The position numbers were made by a program, and so were the translations under genes. From assembly GCF_013415905.1 (NCBI RefSeq), contig NZ_CP058909.1:4774001-4838000 (forward strand): DNA of 64,000 nucleotides, read 5' to 3'. Under the pieces are notes generated by a model, which saw nothing but the letters and a program-made list of their open reading frames with translations, had not been told where the DNA came from and searched no databases. The stretch comes from Halosimplex pelagicum (lineage in GTDB: Archaea; Halobacteriota; Halobacteria; Halobacteriales; Haloarculaceae). Within the stretch, counting starts at the first letter, position 1; each line of letters begins with the position of its first letter. This document shows positions 36,171 through 44,226 of this stretch, piece by piece.

Positions 36171-37235
36171 TCAGTCGTCGACGACGATCGTCTCCCAGTC
36201 GTGGTCGCCGTGGGCGCCCTCCCGTTCCTTGGCGGCCTGCTCGACGCGGATGAACTCTGCCTTCTCGCGGGCCGCCTCGATCGTGTGGCCGCCGCAGTAG
36301 GAGAGGCCGGACTTGATGCCCGCGCAGAACTCCTCGGCCACGTCGGCCAGCGGGCCCTTGTACTCGGTGAACCCCTCGACGCCCTCGTCGGCGTCGACGT
36401 CGGCCCCGGCGTCGTCCTTGTCCGAACGCTCCTCGGCGGCGGCGGTCGTCGCCATACCGCGCGATTTCTTGTAGCGCTCGCCGTCGACCTCGACGATCTC
36501 CGGCGGCGTCTCCTCGGTGCCGGCGAAGAGGCTGCCCATCATCACCGTGTCGGCGCCGGCCATCAGCGCCTTGACCGCGTCGCCCGACGAGCGGATGCCG
36601 CCGTCGGCGACGATGGGGATCCCCAGCTCCCCGGCCGCGTCGGCGCAGTCGTCGACGGCCGTGAGCTGCGGGACGCCCGCGCCGGCGACCCGGCGGGTGG
36701 TGCAGTGAGAGCCGGGGCCGATCCCGACCTTCACGCAGTCGGCGCCGGCGTCGGCGAGATCGCGGACGCCCTCGGGCGTGGCTACGTTCCCGACGACCAG
36801 GTCGGTGTCGGGGAACTCCTCGCGGAGGCGCTCGACGGTGTCGAGACAGCGGTCGAGGTGACCGTGGGCCACGTCGACCATCACGCAGTCGGCGCCGGCG
36901 TCGACGACGGCGGCCGACCGGGCGACGGCGTCCTCGGCGATACCGACGGCGGCGCCGACCGGCTGGCCCGCGTCGACGACGCGTTCGACGGCCGCGGCCT
37001 GCTCGTCGACGGTCATGAACCGGTGGATCGTGCCGAACCCGCCGGCCCGACCGATCGCGACGGCGGCGTCGGGGCCCGTCACGGTGTCCATGGGGGCCGA
37101 GAGCAGCGGGTTGTCGAGTTCGATATCGGCAGTCAGGTGCGTCGAGAGATCGACGTCGCTCCGGCTGTCGACGGGCGACCGCTGGGGGACCAGCAGTACG
37201 TCGCCGTACGAGAGCCCGGTTCGGAGGTCGTTCAT
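36171..37235 (-). CDS. GMP reductase / IMP dehydrogenase family enzyme without CBS domains
   Basis: This is 354 residues. It has the IMPDH/GMPR TIM barrel with substrate loop [20 protein letters not shown], whose Cys is the nucleophile attacking C2 of the purine. [17 protein letters not shown] and the [10 protein letters not shown] flap motif follow. It lacks the CBS pair of typical GuaB, and the ending KAEFIRVEQ looks more like GMP reductase (GMP to IMP plus ammonia) than IMPDH. It carries an acidic insert between the flap and [16 protein letters not shown] activity cannot be excluded. Confidence 0.8.
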   Translation of the reverse strand: MNDLRTGLSYGDVLLVPQRSPVDSRSDVDLSTHLTADIELDNPLLSAPMDTVTGPDAAVAIGRAGGFGTIHRFMTVDEQAAAVERVVDAGQPVGAAVGIAEDAVARSAAVVDAGADCVMVDVAHGHLDRCLDTVERLREEFPDTDLVVGNVATPEGVRDLADAGADCVKVGIGPGSHCTTRRVAGAGVPQLTAVDDCADAAGELGIPIVADGGIRSSGDAVKALMAGADTVMMGSLFAGTEETPPEIVEVDGERYKKSRGMATTAAAEERSDKDDAGADVDADEGVEGFTEYKGPLADVAEEFCAGIKSGLSYCGGHTIEAAREKAEFIRVEQAAKEREGAHGDHDWETIVVDD

Positions 37236-37341
37236 ACCGCCACAATCGTAACGCGTCCGGCCCTAAAGCGGTGACGGTCCGCGGAGCGCGTATCCGGTGC
37301 CTACCGCGGCCGGGACGGGTCGGTCGCCGCTCGACGCCCGC

Positions 37342-38196
37342 TCAGGCCAGCGGGCGGAACCACACCGCGGCGACGAGGACGGCGAGGAAGAGATAGGAGC
37401 CGCGGATGAGCAGCATCGTCGCGAGCTCCGGCTCGGCGCGGCGGGCGACGAGCGCGACCGCACCGAAGACCAGCGCCGCGGCGCCGGCGCTGGGCGGGAT
37501 GCCCCGCAGCCCGAGCGCGAGCGCGACGACGGCGACCATCCCCGTCGCCATCAGCGCGTAGGCCGCCCGGTAGGCGCCGCGTTCGCCCAGCACGACCGCG
37601 ACCGTCCGCTTGTCGATCGACCGGTCGTAGTCGAAGTCCTGGGCGTCGTCGATCACCTTGATCCCCGAGAGAAAGCAGAGGAACACGCCCGCCAGCCCGA
37701 CGGCCGCGGGGGTGAGCCGGCCGGCCTGGACATAGAAGCCGCCGAGGAGTCCGAGCGCGATCCCGGTCGGATAGCCCATCGTGGCACCGACGGTGTTGGT
37801 GTCCAACTGCGGGGCGTGGAAGTACCCCAGCGCCCACGTCGGCGCCGTCAGCGCGGCTGCGCCCGGCCCGGCGAGACTCCAGACGGCGGCGAGCGCGAGG
37901 GCGAACCCGGCGGTCGACCCGGCGAGCGCGCGCCGACAGGTCGCCGCCGAGAGCGGGTGGCTGTCGTCCTCGTCGCGGACGTGGAAGTCGACGTAGCCGT
38001 CCTTGACGTGGGCCGTGTAGACGGCGAAAAAGAGGGCGGCGACGTGGGCGGCCGCGGCCGCCGGGTCGACCGCGCCGGCGAAGACGCCGCCGAACAGCGA
38101 CGCCGCCAGCGGCGGCAGCATGAACACCGGGTGAACCTGCGAGAGCAGCGCTCGAACGACCGGAACTCCCCCACTGGCGTGCGTGGCCTCCCCCAT
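37342..38196 (-). CDS. UbiA-family prenyltransferase
   Basis: This is 284 residues with eight to nine membrane helices. The two Asp-rich motifs that bind Mg-prenyl diphosphate are visible: DGYVDFHVRD (about 66-75) and KVIDDAQDFDYDRS. In archaea the family makes digeranylgeranylglyceryl phosphate, menaquinone or other prenylated lipids; this sequence does not tell which. A 106-base gap separates it from the GMP-reductase-like gene on the same strand. Confidence 0.82.
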   Translation of the reverse strand: MGEATHASGGVPVVRALLSQVHPVFMLPPLAASLFGGVFAGAVDPAAAAAHVAALFFAVYTAHVKDGYVDFHVRDEDDSHPLSAATCRRALAGSTAGFALALAAVWSLAGPGAAALTAPTWALGYFHAPQLDTNTVGATMGYPTGIALGLLGGFYVQAGRLTPAAVGLAGVFLCFLSGIKVIDDAQDFDYDRSIDKRTVAVVLGERGAYRAAYALMATGMVAVVALALGLRGIPPSAGAAALVFGAVALVARRAEPELATMLLIRGSYLFLAVLVAAVWFRPLA

Positions 38197-38477
38197 GGGA
38201 CCCCGTTAGGCCGGGACCGACAACGTTCTTTCGCAGGATCAGATTCCGCACCCTCGGCGTCGCCAGCGATGGTGTTCAGTTGGGGTGAGCGTTGTTGCGG
38301 TTGCGGTGGGTGGTGCGGTTGCGGTGCGGTCGGCGCGTGCTGTCGAGCGTGCCCGCCTCGTGGCGGGCCGCTCGAAACAGTCGCGCGAGGGATGAGAGAG
38401 CCGCAGGCGAGCGAATCGGCTGGGGAGGTGTGAGGTCGTCTGCGGTTGCTGTGCGGTGCCGTGCGGTCCTGGTGGAC

Positions 38478-38593
38478 TGAAAGGGCGAGGCGCGCTCGCG
38501 TCCGGTAGTCGCCTGAGCGGGCACTATCCGCGCGGGCGGTGCCGAGAGCGCGGATATCCCGCTCAGCGACCGCGAGCGCGTTGAGGGCTTTCA
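38478..38593. repeat. Palindromic element with TGAAAG / CTTTCA ends
   Basis: The ends are TGAAAG (38478-38483) and CTTTCA (38588-38593), exact inverted repeats. Inside, CGCGCTCGCG (38491-38500) pairs with CGCGAGCGCG (38571-38580). The core CTGAGCGGG-CAC-TATCCGCGC (38513-38533) pairs with GCGCGGATA-T-CCCGCTCAG (38548-38566). The whole ~116 bases can form one long hairpin. It could be a MITE-like or REP-like repeat or a structured RNA. Confidence 0.6.
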
Positions 38594-38629
38594 TCGCTCA
38601 CCGTTCCTGCGGTCGCGACTCCGGCTAGC

Positions 38630-38649
38630 GAGCGCGGCGAGGGCTTTCA
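38630..38649. repeat. Partial direct copy of the element's right end
   Basis: GAGCGCGGCGAGGGCTTTCA matches 38574-38593 with two mismatches (18/20). The unit may therefore be repeated or partly duplicated. Confidence 0.5.
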
Positions 38650-38802
38650 ACGCTTGCCGTCGAGTGCGGTCACTCTCGCACGACTTCGTTTCACGATACG
38701 ATGAACAGAGACAACCGATACACTCGCACACGAATCGAACACGACACCGCTCGCGCGAGAAGTTAAAAGGCATGGCGCCGTATCACCGGGCGAGGCGACC
38801 AC

Positions 38803-39189
38803 ATGCCGGCGCGTGACCCCTCGTTCGCCATCCCCGGGCGACCGGAGCGCACCTACCCTCGTAGCGGCGGCGTCGAGTACGAGGGCGAGACGGTCTTCGT
38901 TCTCACCCCGGAGGCCGACCGCTCGGACGGCGACCTCGAAGCGCTCGTCACCGACGTACTCGACGCCGACACCTACCGCTCGGGCGACTTCATGGAGTTG
39001 CCCATGCCGCTGTATCTCGTCCGCGACGAGGCGACCGCCGACGTGTTCCGCGTCACCGTCCGCAACCGCGCCGTCCAGTTGCACGTCCTCCCGGAGACGG
39101 AGTCGGAGGGGCTGCGCCGCTTCTACGAACGACTCCGCGAGCAGTCCGACTGCGAGTGGTCGGTGGCGTGTCGGACGGACTTCGGCTGA
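38803..39189 (+). CDS. Hypothetical haloarchaeal protein
   Basis: This is 128 residues, soluble and acidic. It has a beta-alpha-beta pattern (ETVFVLTPEADRSDGDLEAL, then MELPMPLYLVRDEATADVFR, and LHVLPETESEGLRRFYERL). No known catalytic motif is seen. It ends 46 bases before queC, which is convergent. The ATG at 38803 follows a possible TATA box at 38761-38770. It reads as a genuine gene from the amino-acid pattern, but I do not recognise the family. Confidence 0.65.
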   Translation: MPARDPSFAIPGRPERTYPRSGGVEYEGETVFVLTPEADRSDGDLEALVTDVLDADTYRSGDFMELPMPLYLVRDEATADVFRVTVRNRAVQLHVLPETESEGLRRFYERLREQSDCEWSVACRTDFG

Positions 39190-39235
39190 GCCCGACGGCG
39201 TAGCGTCGTGCAACCCCGCCGCGGCCCCCGCTCCG

Positions 39236-39949
39236 TCACTCGTCGAGATAGTCGGGTCGCTCGGCGTAGTCGATGGGGTCTTCGACGCCGGCCCGCTGGA
39301 ACGCCTGTAGCCGGAACGCGCAGGCGTCGCAGGTCCCGCACGCCGGCGCTTCCTCCCGGTAGCAGCTCCACGTGATCCCGTAGGGCACGTCGAGTTCGAG
39401 CCCGCGTTCGGCGATGTCGGTCTTCGACCACTCGACGAACGGCGCGACGAGTTCGATCGCCGTCTCCGGTTTCGTGCCGACGTCCATCACCCGCTGGAAG
39501 GCGTCGAAGAAGTCGGGGCGACAGTCCGGATAGCCCGAGAAGTCCTCGCTGTGGGCGCCGATGAACACCGCCGAACAGTCGTTGGCCTCCGCGTAGGAGG
39601 TCGCCATCGACAGCAGGTTCGCGTTCCGGAAGGGGACGTAGGAGGTCGGTATCTCCTCGCCGTCGAGGTCCGCGTCGGCCACGTCCATCTCGGCGTCGGT
39701 CAGGCTCGACGCGCCGATCGCCGCGAGGTGGCGCGTCTCGACGTGGCAGAAGTCGGCGGCGTCGACCGCCTCGGCGAGCGCCTCGGCGCACTCCCGTTCT
39801 TTCGTCTCGGTCTCCTGGCCGTAGGAGGTGTGGAAGAAATACGGCTCGTACCCCCGATCGATGGCCTCGTAGACCGCGGTCGCGCTGTCCATCCCGCCCG
39901 ATACCAGGATCACGGCTCGGTCGTCGGTCGCTGGGTCGTCGTCAGTCAT
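39236..39949 (-). CDS. queC: 7-cyano-7-deazaguanine (preQ0) synthase QueC
   Basis: This is 237 residues from ATG 39949; the upstream part of the frame is a shadow. ATP-pyrophosphatase P-loop SGGMDSAT is at 17-24. PTSYVPFRNANLLS and FIGAHSEDFSGYPDCRPDFF are family motifs. The C-terminal zinc cluster is SCYREEAPACGTCDAC. It converts 7-carboxy-7-deazaguanine to preQ0, which archaea insert at G15 of tRNA to form archaeosine. Third gene of a queD-queE-queC transcript. Confidence 0.94.
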   Translation of the reverse strand: MTDDDPATDDRAVILVSGGMDSATAVYEAIDRGYEPYFFHTSYGQETETKERECAEALAEAVDAADFCHVETRHLAAIGASSLTDAEMDVADADLDGEEIPTSYVPFRNANLLSMATSYAEANDCSAVFIGAHSEDFSGYPDCRPDFFDAFQRVMDVGTKPETAIELVAPFVEWSKTDIAERGLELDVPYGITWSCYREEAPACGTCDACAFRLQAFQRAGVEDPIDYAERPDYLDE

Positions 39950-39983
39950 GTCTGAGTGCTCGTGGTGTCGTATCCGTCCGCGT

Positions 39984-40775
39984 TCAGGTCCCCGGCGCGT
40001 CGTTCCACAGGTCGACGTGCAGCCGCGGCGTGTACCGGTAGCCGTACTCCGTCGCGAGCTCGGCCACCGCCTCGCGCGTCTCGTCCAGTCGCTCACGGGT
40101 CTGGCCCTCGGGCATCAGCAGCACGTCCGAGTCCGCGACCGTCACGGTCGCCGCCTCGCGCACCCGCTCGACCAGGCGCTCGATCTCCGCCAGGTCGTCG
40201 CGCCCGGTGACGACGAACTTCAGCTGGGTCTCGTAGGCGTCGACGAGCGCCGCGAGCGCCTCGACGTCGACCCGCCGGTCCTCGTGGCGGTCGACCCACT
40301 CGCCGTCGCCCTTCGGGTCGCGCTCGGCGGTCGGCGTGCTGCTCGCCAGTTTCGGGCTGACGCTCGCCAGGTCTATCGGCGCGTCCCGGTAGACCGTCCC
40401 GTTCGTCTCGACGGTGGTGTGATACCCCGCGGCGTCGAGTCGCTCGAGCAGCGCGACTACCTCGTCGTGGATCATCGGCTCGCCCCCTGTCACCACGACG
40501 TGGTCGGCGCGGCCGTGGTCGGCCGCCGCGCGGTCCGCGACCGCGTCGACGATCTCGTCGATCCCCATCCAGGCGTGGGTCGGCTCCCACGACGTGTGAT
40601 AGGAGTCGCAGAACCAGCACCGCAGGTTACAGCCGCTCGTCCGGACGAACACGCTCGGGACGCCCGCGAGCTTCCCCTCGCCCTGCAGCGAGTAGAACAG
40701 CTCGTTGACCGGCAGCCCCGCCTCGGCGTCGGCGGGCCGGTCGGCCGCCGCCTCGACCGCGTCGTTCACCGGCAT
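39984..40775 (-). CDS. queE: 7-carboxy-7-deazaguanine synthase QueE
   Basis: This is 263 residues. It is a radical-SAM enzyme: the 4Fe-4S motif CNLRCWFC has Cys49, Cys53 and Cys56, preceded by FYSLQGEGKLAGVPSVFVRT. VVTGGEP is the SAM-contacting motif. It rearranges 6-carboxytetrahydropterin to 7-carboxy-7-deazaguanine. Its ATG shares a base with the queD stop (TGATG), and 34 bases separate it from queC. The C terminus is ~30 residues longer than minimal bacterial QueE. Confidence 0.93.
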   Translation of the reverse strand: MPVNDAVEAAADRPADAEAGLPVNELFYSLQGEGKLAGVPSVFVRTSGCNLRCWFCDSYHTSWEPTHAWMGIDEIVDAVADRAAADHGRADHVVVTGGEPMIHDEVVALLERLDAAGYHTTVETNGTVYRDAPIDLASVSPKLASSTPTAERDPKGDGEWVDRHEDRRVDVEALAALVDAYETQLKFVVTGRDDLAEIERLVERVREAATVTVADSDVLLMPEGQTRERLDETREAVAELATEYGYRYTPRLHVDLWNDAPGT

Positions 40776-41224
40776 CAGTACGTGGCCCGGAGTTCGCTCG
40801 TCTCGCTCACCTCGACGGCCACGTCGGAGACCGTCTCCGGGAGAGACTCGCGCATCTTCTCTTCGAGGACGACCGCCATCACCTCCGCCGTCGGCGGCCG
40901 CTCGAGCACGACTGTCGCGTCACCGTCGCCGCTCGCCTCGAACGCCTCGACCAGCGGGTCGCCCCGCTCCAGCAGGAACCTGTGGTCCCACTCGGAGATG
41001 ACTGCGGTAATATCGCCTTTGTCGACGACCCACCCCTCCTCGCGGAGCCGTCCCGTCACCTCGACGCGGATCTCGTAGTTGTGTCCGTGCGGTCGCGAAC
41101 ACTTCCCGTCGTGGTGCCGGAGTCTGTGTCCCGCGCTGATCCGGATCGGCCGGTCGCCGCCGACCACGAGCGTCCGCTCCTCGCCCCCGGCCGCGTCCGA
41201 TCCGCTTCGCCCCCGTCGAGTCAT
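40775..41224 (-). CDS. queD: 6-carboxytetrahydropterin synthase QueD
   Basis: This is 149 residues. It is a PTPS-family enzyme: zinc ligands His33, His46 and His48 with catalytic Cys42 in AGHRLRHHDGKCSRPHGHNY. VDKGDI and WDHRFLLERGDP are also conserved. It turns 7,8-dihydroneopterin triphosphate into 6-carboxytetrahydropterin, the first committed step towards preQ0. First gene of the que operon, with a close TATA-like box. Confidence 0.93.
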   Translation of the reverse strand: MTRRGRSGSDAAGGEERTLVVGGDRPIRISAGHRLRHHDGKCSRPHGHNYEIRVEVTGRLREEGWVVDKGDITAVISEWDHRFLLERGDPLVEAFEASGDGDATVVLERPPTAEVMAVVLEEKMRESLPETVSDVAVEVSETSELRATY

Positions 41225-41244
41225 ATCCCGATATTATCGAAGGA

Positions 41245-41254
41245 GTACTAAAAT
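41245..41254 (-). promoter_or_regulatory. TATA-like box of the queD-queE-queC operon
   Basis: On the minus strand ATTTTAGTAC is centred about 25 bases ahead of ATG 41224, giving a leaderless transcript. Confidence 0.55.
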
Positions 41255-41434
41255 GTGCTCATCGAGCCGATCCCGGGTCGGCAGCGGCGGCCGGCCTCGG
41301 AGGGCGCCGACCCCGAGACCGCCGTGGCGTGGGACGACCCTCGGTCGACCGCGCTCGGCTTCCCCGCGGGTGAGTCCGCCGTCGCGCGCGGCTCGGGGAG
41401 CGTTCGAACGACCGGCGCGTCCTCGGTGGCTCGA

Positions 41435-41854
41435 CTAGTTCGAATCCGGCGACTCGTCCGTGTACCACCACGCCCACGCGACGAGGACGGCCTGGAGCGG
41501 TAGCCGTGCCCACAGCGCCGCGTCGCGCGGGTCGCGTAGCTGCTCCGGAAGGTCCCCCGGCTCGAACTCGTCGCCTGTCGCCATGTAGACGTTCGCCGGG
41601 AACACCGCCACGAGCAGCGCGATCAGGCCCCACGCCGAGCGGCGGCGCGTCCGTTCGAACAGCACACCGACGCCGAGTGCGACCTCTGCGATTCCGGACA
41701 GGTAAACGAGTGTCCGCGGCCGCGGGAACTGCGGCGGCACGACCCGTTCGTACGTGTCCGGAGCGACGAAGTGGAGCACTCCCGCGAGAACGTACGCGAG
41801 GCCCATGACGTACCGGAGCGGCCGTTTCGAACCGGTGAGGAGACTGGAGCGCAC
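41435..41854 (-). CDS. DoxX-family membrane protein
   Basis: This is 139 residues with four membrane helices. Motifs are LRYVMGLAYVLAGVLHFVAP in helix 1 and YLSGIAEVALGVGVLFERTR in helix 2, as in DoxX/DoxD relatives. Function is unclear; such proteins are linked to quinone or redox metabolism. It lies alone between the que operon and an acquired-looking segment. Confidence 0.75.
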   Translation of the reverse strand: MRSSLLTGSKRPLRYVMGLAYVLAGVLHFVAPDTYERVVPPQFPRPRTLVYLSGIAEVALGVGVLFERTRRRSAWGLIALLVAVFPANVYMATGDEFEPGDLPEQLRDPRDAALWARLPLQAVLVAWAWWYTDESPDSN

Positions 41855-42102
41855 GGGTACACCGTTCGGGAGTGACGACCGAAAGGGTTGCTCCTATCGG
41901 TCGGATTCGGAGAAATGCCGTCTTCCGGCGAGCAAGCAGTCGGTGATGAATTGGCTGTGGAAGAGCCACAGCATATCGGCGGCCGAAATCGTTCGAGCAC
42001 TGAGCCATAACTCCCTTCTGGGAGATCTGGTTCTCCATTCTCGTGGATCCCATTCCCCAACTTTAGGCCCATTCTGCAAACTACGGAACACAGTATCTCC
42101 AG

Positions 42103-42130
42103 AATGTTGTTAACTACGGTCAACAACATT
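42103..42130. repeat. 9-bp dyad upstream of the ATPase gene
   Basis: AATGTTGTT and AACAACATT are exact reverse complements with a 10-base spacer. The right arm runs into the TATA-like box, so a protein bound here could block transcription. A DNA hairpin is the alternative. Confidence 0.55.
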
Positions 42131-42133
42131 ATG
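42126..42133 (+). promoter_or_regulatory. TATA-like box of the ATPase gene
   Basis: ACATTATG is centred 27 bases ahead of ATG 42157 and overlaps the right arm of the dyad. Confidence 0.45.
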
Positions 42134-42156
42134 TCCCAGCCGCTTCACGTAGGGAC

Positions 42157-43614
42157 ATGGACGAAGCGACTCTACTCGCGCTGCTGAACCGGATGAATCT
42201 CTGGTGGGGGGGCGAAGGGGTCCAGAAGTCGTTAAAGAAAGCAGACCACCGGCGACGGGACTTCTACAAGATCAGAGAGCGGTTGATGACCTCTTCGCGG
42301 CCGATATTGACGATTCGTGGTCCTCGGCAGGTAGGAAAAACGACGCTCTGCGGTCAACTGATCGAGTCGCTACTCACGGAAGAGCGGATTCCCAGTGATC
42401 GAATCCTGTACCTCACGATAGAAAACAGCGCGGTCCTCTCGAATCCAGAAGGGGTGATCGAAGAGGCTATCGAGACGTTCAAGACGAATATCCTTCAACG
42501 GGACTTCCGAGATGTCGATGGGACGGTCTACGTTTTCATCGACGAAGTGCAGAAGGCGCCAAACTGGGCAGATACGCTGAAGTACTACACTGATACGTAC
42601 TCGAATCTCCAGTTTGTCGCCACTGGGTCGATTAGCACCCTGATCAAGAGCGATGCGGGTGATACGCTCATCGGTCGGATGGACGAGCAAATTATGATGC
42701 CGATGAAGTTCATCGAATACGTCCGATACGAATCGGTTCTCGATCAGGAGACGGCGTACGACGAGTCCACCGAATTACGCTCTAAATTTGAAGAAAGCGT
42801 AAAGGAAGGCGACTCGACAGCACTCCGCGGCGCGCTCTCACGATTCTTCGGCGTCCACGAGAGTGAGAAGCCACAGCTGCAGCGACTAAAAGACGAGTAC
42901 CTGCTCAAAGGGGGATATCCCGGCGTTCTCACCGAGACAGTTCCCGATTCGTACAACCTTCTGGACACCGACTTGCGAAACACAGTCACTGGCGATCTGG
43001 CGAACGTATTCCAGGTCGAAAAACCGGAGAAGGTGCTTCGGGTCCTCTCTCTGCTGGCCGCCTCGACGGGAGCGAAAGTGAGCAAGTCGAGTATTGCCGA
43101 GGCGGCAGATGTTAGCCGGCAGACGGTCGATGCGTATCTGGACCACTTGGACGAGTTCTACCTGATCAATCGCTGTCCGAAGTACAGCGGTTCGGAGTAC
43201 TCTTCCGGCGGCTTGCCGAAAATATACCTACAGGACGTTGGGATCTACAATGCGATAAACGGGACCCTGGCTGAATCGACGTTAGAGAACCCAGACGCAC
43301 TGGGGCCGATCTTCGAGACAGCGGTCTGTGACCACACTCGACGGCTACAGTTCTACCTCTCGAATGCGCAGAACGCGGGTATCTCCTACTACGATTCTGG
43401 CGGCGAAGTTGACTTCGTGCTCGACGGCAACGAGTATCTCGTTCCGATCGAAGTGAAGAACGGCGACTCTACATCGCGGTCGTTGCGTGGACTGAAGCGA
43501 TTCTTAGAGGAACGCAACGCCGAATTCGGTATCTGTGTCAACAATTCAGATGTGCTTGATCATGAAGATGGAATCGTCCACGTCCCTGCCTGGATATACC
43601 TCTTCCTCTGCTAA
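42157..43614 (+). CDS. AAA ATPase with DUF4143-type C-terminal domain
   Basis: This is 485 residues. Walker A RGPRQVGKTT is at about 54-63 and Walker B YVFIDEVQKAPNW about 70 residues on. A helical bundle and winged-helix-like part follow (KVSKSSIAEAADVSRQTVDA). The C-terminal domain has GGEVDFVLDG and PIEVKNG, the D-(E)xK arrangement of the PD-(D/E)XK nuclease fold seen in DUF4143 proteins. Codon use is much less GC-biased than its neighbours, so it was probably acquired. Scattered archaeal ATPases of this family are suspected to be mobile or defence-related; activity is unproven. Confidence 0.85.
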   Translation: MDEATLLALLNRMNLWWGGEGVQKSLKKADHRRRDFYKIRERLMTSSRPILTIRGPRQVGKTTLCGQLIESLLTEERIPSDRILYLTIENSAVLSNPEGVIEEAIETFKTNILQRDFRDVDGTVYVFIDEVQKAPNWADTLKYYTDTYSNLQFVATGSISTLIKSDAGDTLIGRMDEQIMMPMKFIEYVRYESVLDQETAYDESTELRSKFEESVKEGDSTALRGALSRFFGVHESEKPQLQRLKDEYLLKGGYPGVLTETVPDSYNLLDTDLRNTVTGDLANVFQVEKPEKVLRVLSLLAASTGAKVSKSSIAEAADVSRQTVDAYLDHLDEFYLINRCPKYSGSEYSSGGLPKIYLQDVGIYNAINGTLAESTLENPDALGPIFETAVCDHTRRLQFYLSNAQNAGISYYDSGGEVDFVLDGNEYLVPIEVKNGDSTSRSLRGLKRFLEERNAEFGICVNNSDVLDHEDGIVHVPAWIYLFLC

Positions 43615-43761
43615 CTGTTCCTGTCGGATTCTTCAGTAAATACGATTCGGAACGCAACACGCTGGCGGGGTGAGCCCAGTGGTCGGTCGAAATCGCACGA
43701 CGGATTTCGGAATCACGGGACTGCGAAGGTGCTGTCGAATATCAATCGACCGGTAAAGGAG

Positions 43762-43835
43762 TGCCGCCTCCCGGATTTGAACCGGGGACAGCTCGATCTT
43801 CAGTCGAGTGCTCTCCCAGTCTGAGCTAAGGCGGC
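43762..43835 (-). tRNA. tRNA-Phe (GAA)
   Basis: On the minus strand, 74 bases including the discriminator A fold into a clover leaf. The acceptor stem is GCCGCCT/AGGCGGC, the D arm has GCTCAGACTGGGAGAGC, the anticodon stem-loop is CTCGA-CTGAAGA-TCGAG with anticodon GAA, and the T arm has CCGGTTCAAATCCGG. No intron and no encoded CCA. Its 3' end faces the low-GC ATPase gene 150 bases away. Confidence 0.95.
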
Positions 43836-43925
43836 TCGCCGTCGGGCGTATCTCCGAGTGCGGGGAGGGGAGAAAAAAGGATTTCGAAAGCCGGACCGAC
43901 AGTTCGACTCATTGACGCGTCGCGT

Positions 43926-44045
43926 TCAGGGCAGGAACAGGTCGGCGGAGTCGAACTCGGCGCCGCAGTCGTCGCAGACGTAGGTGGTCCCGTCGGCCGT
44001 GCTGACGTGCCCGCTACACTTCGGGCAGGTGGAGCCGTCGATCAT
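43926..44045 (-). CDS. 39-residue zinc-ribbon protein
   Basis: This is 39 residues from ATG 44045. Two CxxC knuckles (GSTCPKCSGH and YVCDDCGAEF) make a complete minimal zinc ribbon, ending with a short acidic tail DSADLFLP. The frame is open upstream, but that region is out-of-phase translation of the transglutaminase gene. Tiny zinc fingers of this size are common and functionally important in Haloferax. It is divergent from the transglutaminase operon. Confidence 0.75.
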   Translation of the reverse strand: MIDGSTCPKCSGHVSTADGTTYVCDDCGAEFDSADLFLP

Positions 44046-44226
44046 AGCCGCCCCTCTCTCGGCGGGACACATAGCCCTTGTGCGTCTCCGGGGGTGTGAC
44101 GCGAAACCGGCGCGAGCGCCCGAAGCGAACGCGTGACCACGAAGTATTTGTTTCTGGCAGCCCACCTCACGACGAATGCATCGCCCGGAGTGGACCGTGT
44201 CGCATCCTCCCCGCCGGGACTGACCG

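Larger units (their letters stand above)
38197..38802. other. 606-base palindrome-rich intergenic region
   Basis: No gene is supported. About 38280-38330 and 38430-38465 are G/T-rich with repeated TGCGGTTGCGGT steps. A palindromic element lies at 38478-38593, with a partial direct copy of its right end at 38630-38649. Open frames here are low-complexity and lack conserved features. Similar sequence types occur at 1.14-1.47 and 52.0-52.4 kb. A TATA-like AGTTAAAAGG at 38761-38770 probably serves the next gene. Confidence 0.6.
41855..42156. other. 302-base intergenic region leading into a low-GC gene
   Basis: Base composition changes here from strongly GC to near-balanced. No gene is supported; both strands show only fragments. 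Near the right end AATGTTGTT (42103-42111) and AACAACATT (42122-42130) form a perfect 9-bp dyad around a 10-base spacer, just before the ATPase gene. No copy of the neighbouring tRNA 3' end was found. Confidence 0.55.

Noticed and set aside
41225-41262. preQ1-type riboswitch upstream of the que operon
   Set aside because: The TATA box lies about 25 bases before the ATG, leaving no leader for a riboswitch.
41754-42129. Open frames on both strands before the low-GC ATPase gene
   Set aside because: They overlap the DoxX gene in other phases and extend into A/T-richer DNA; no family features.
41855-43762. Attachment site for an integrated element at tRNA-Phe
   Set aside because: I looked for a second copy of the tRNA 3' end within the low-GC segment and found none; no integrase gene either.
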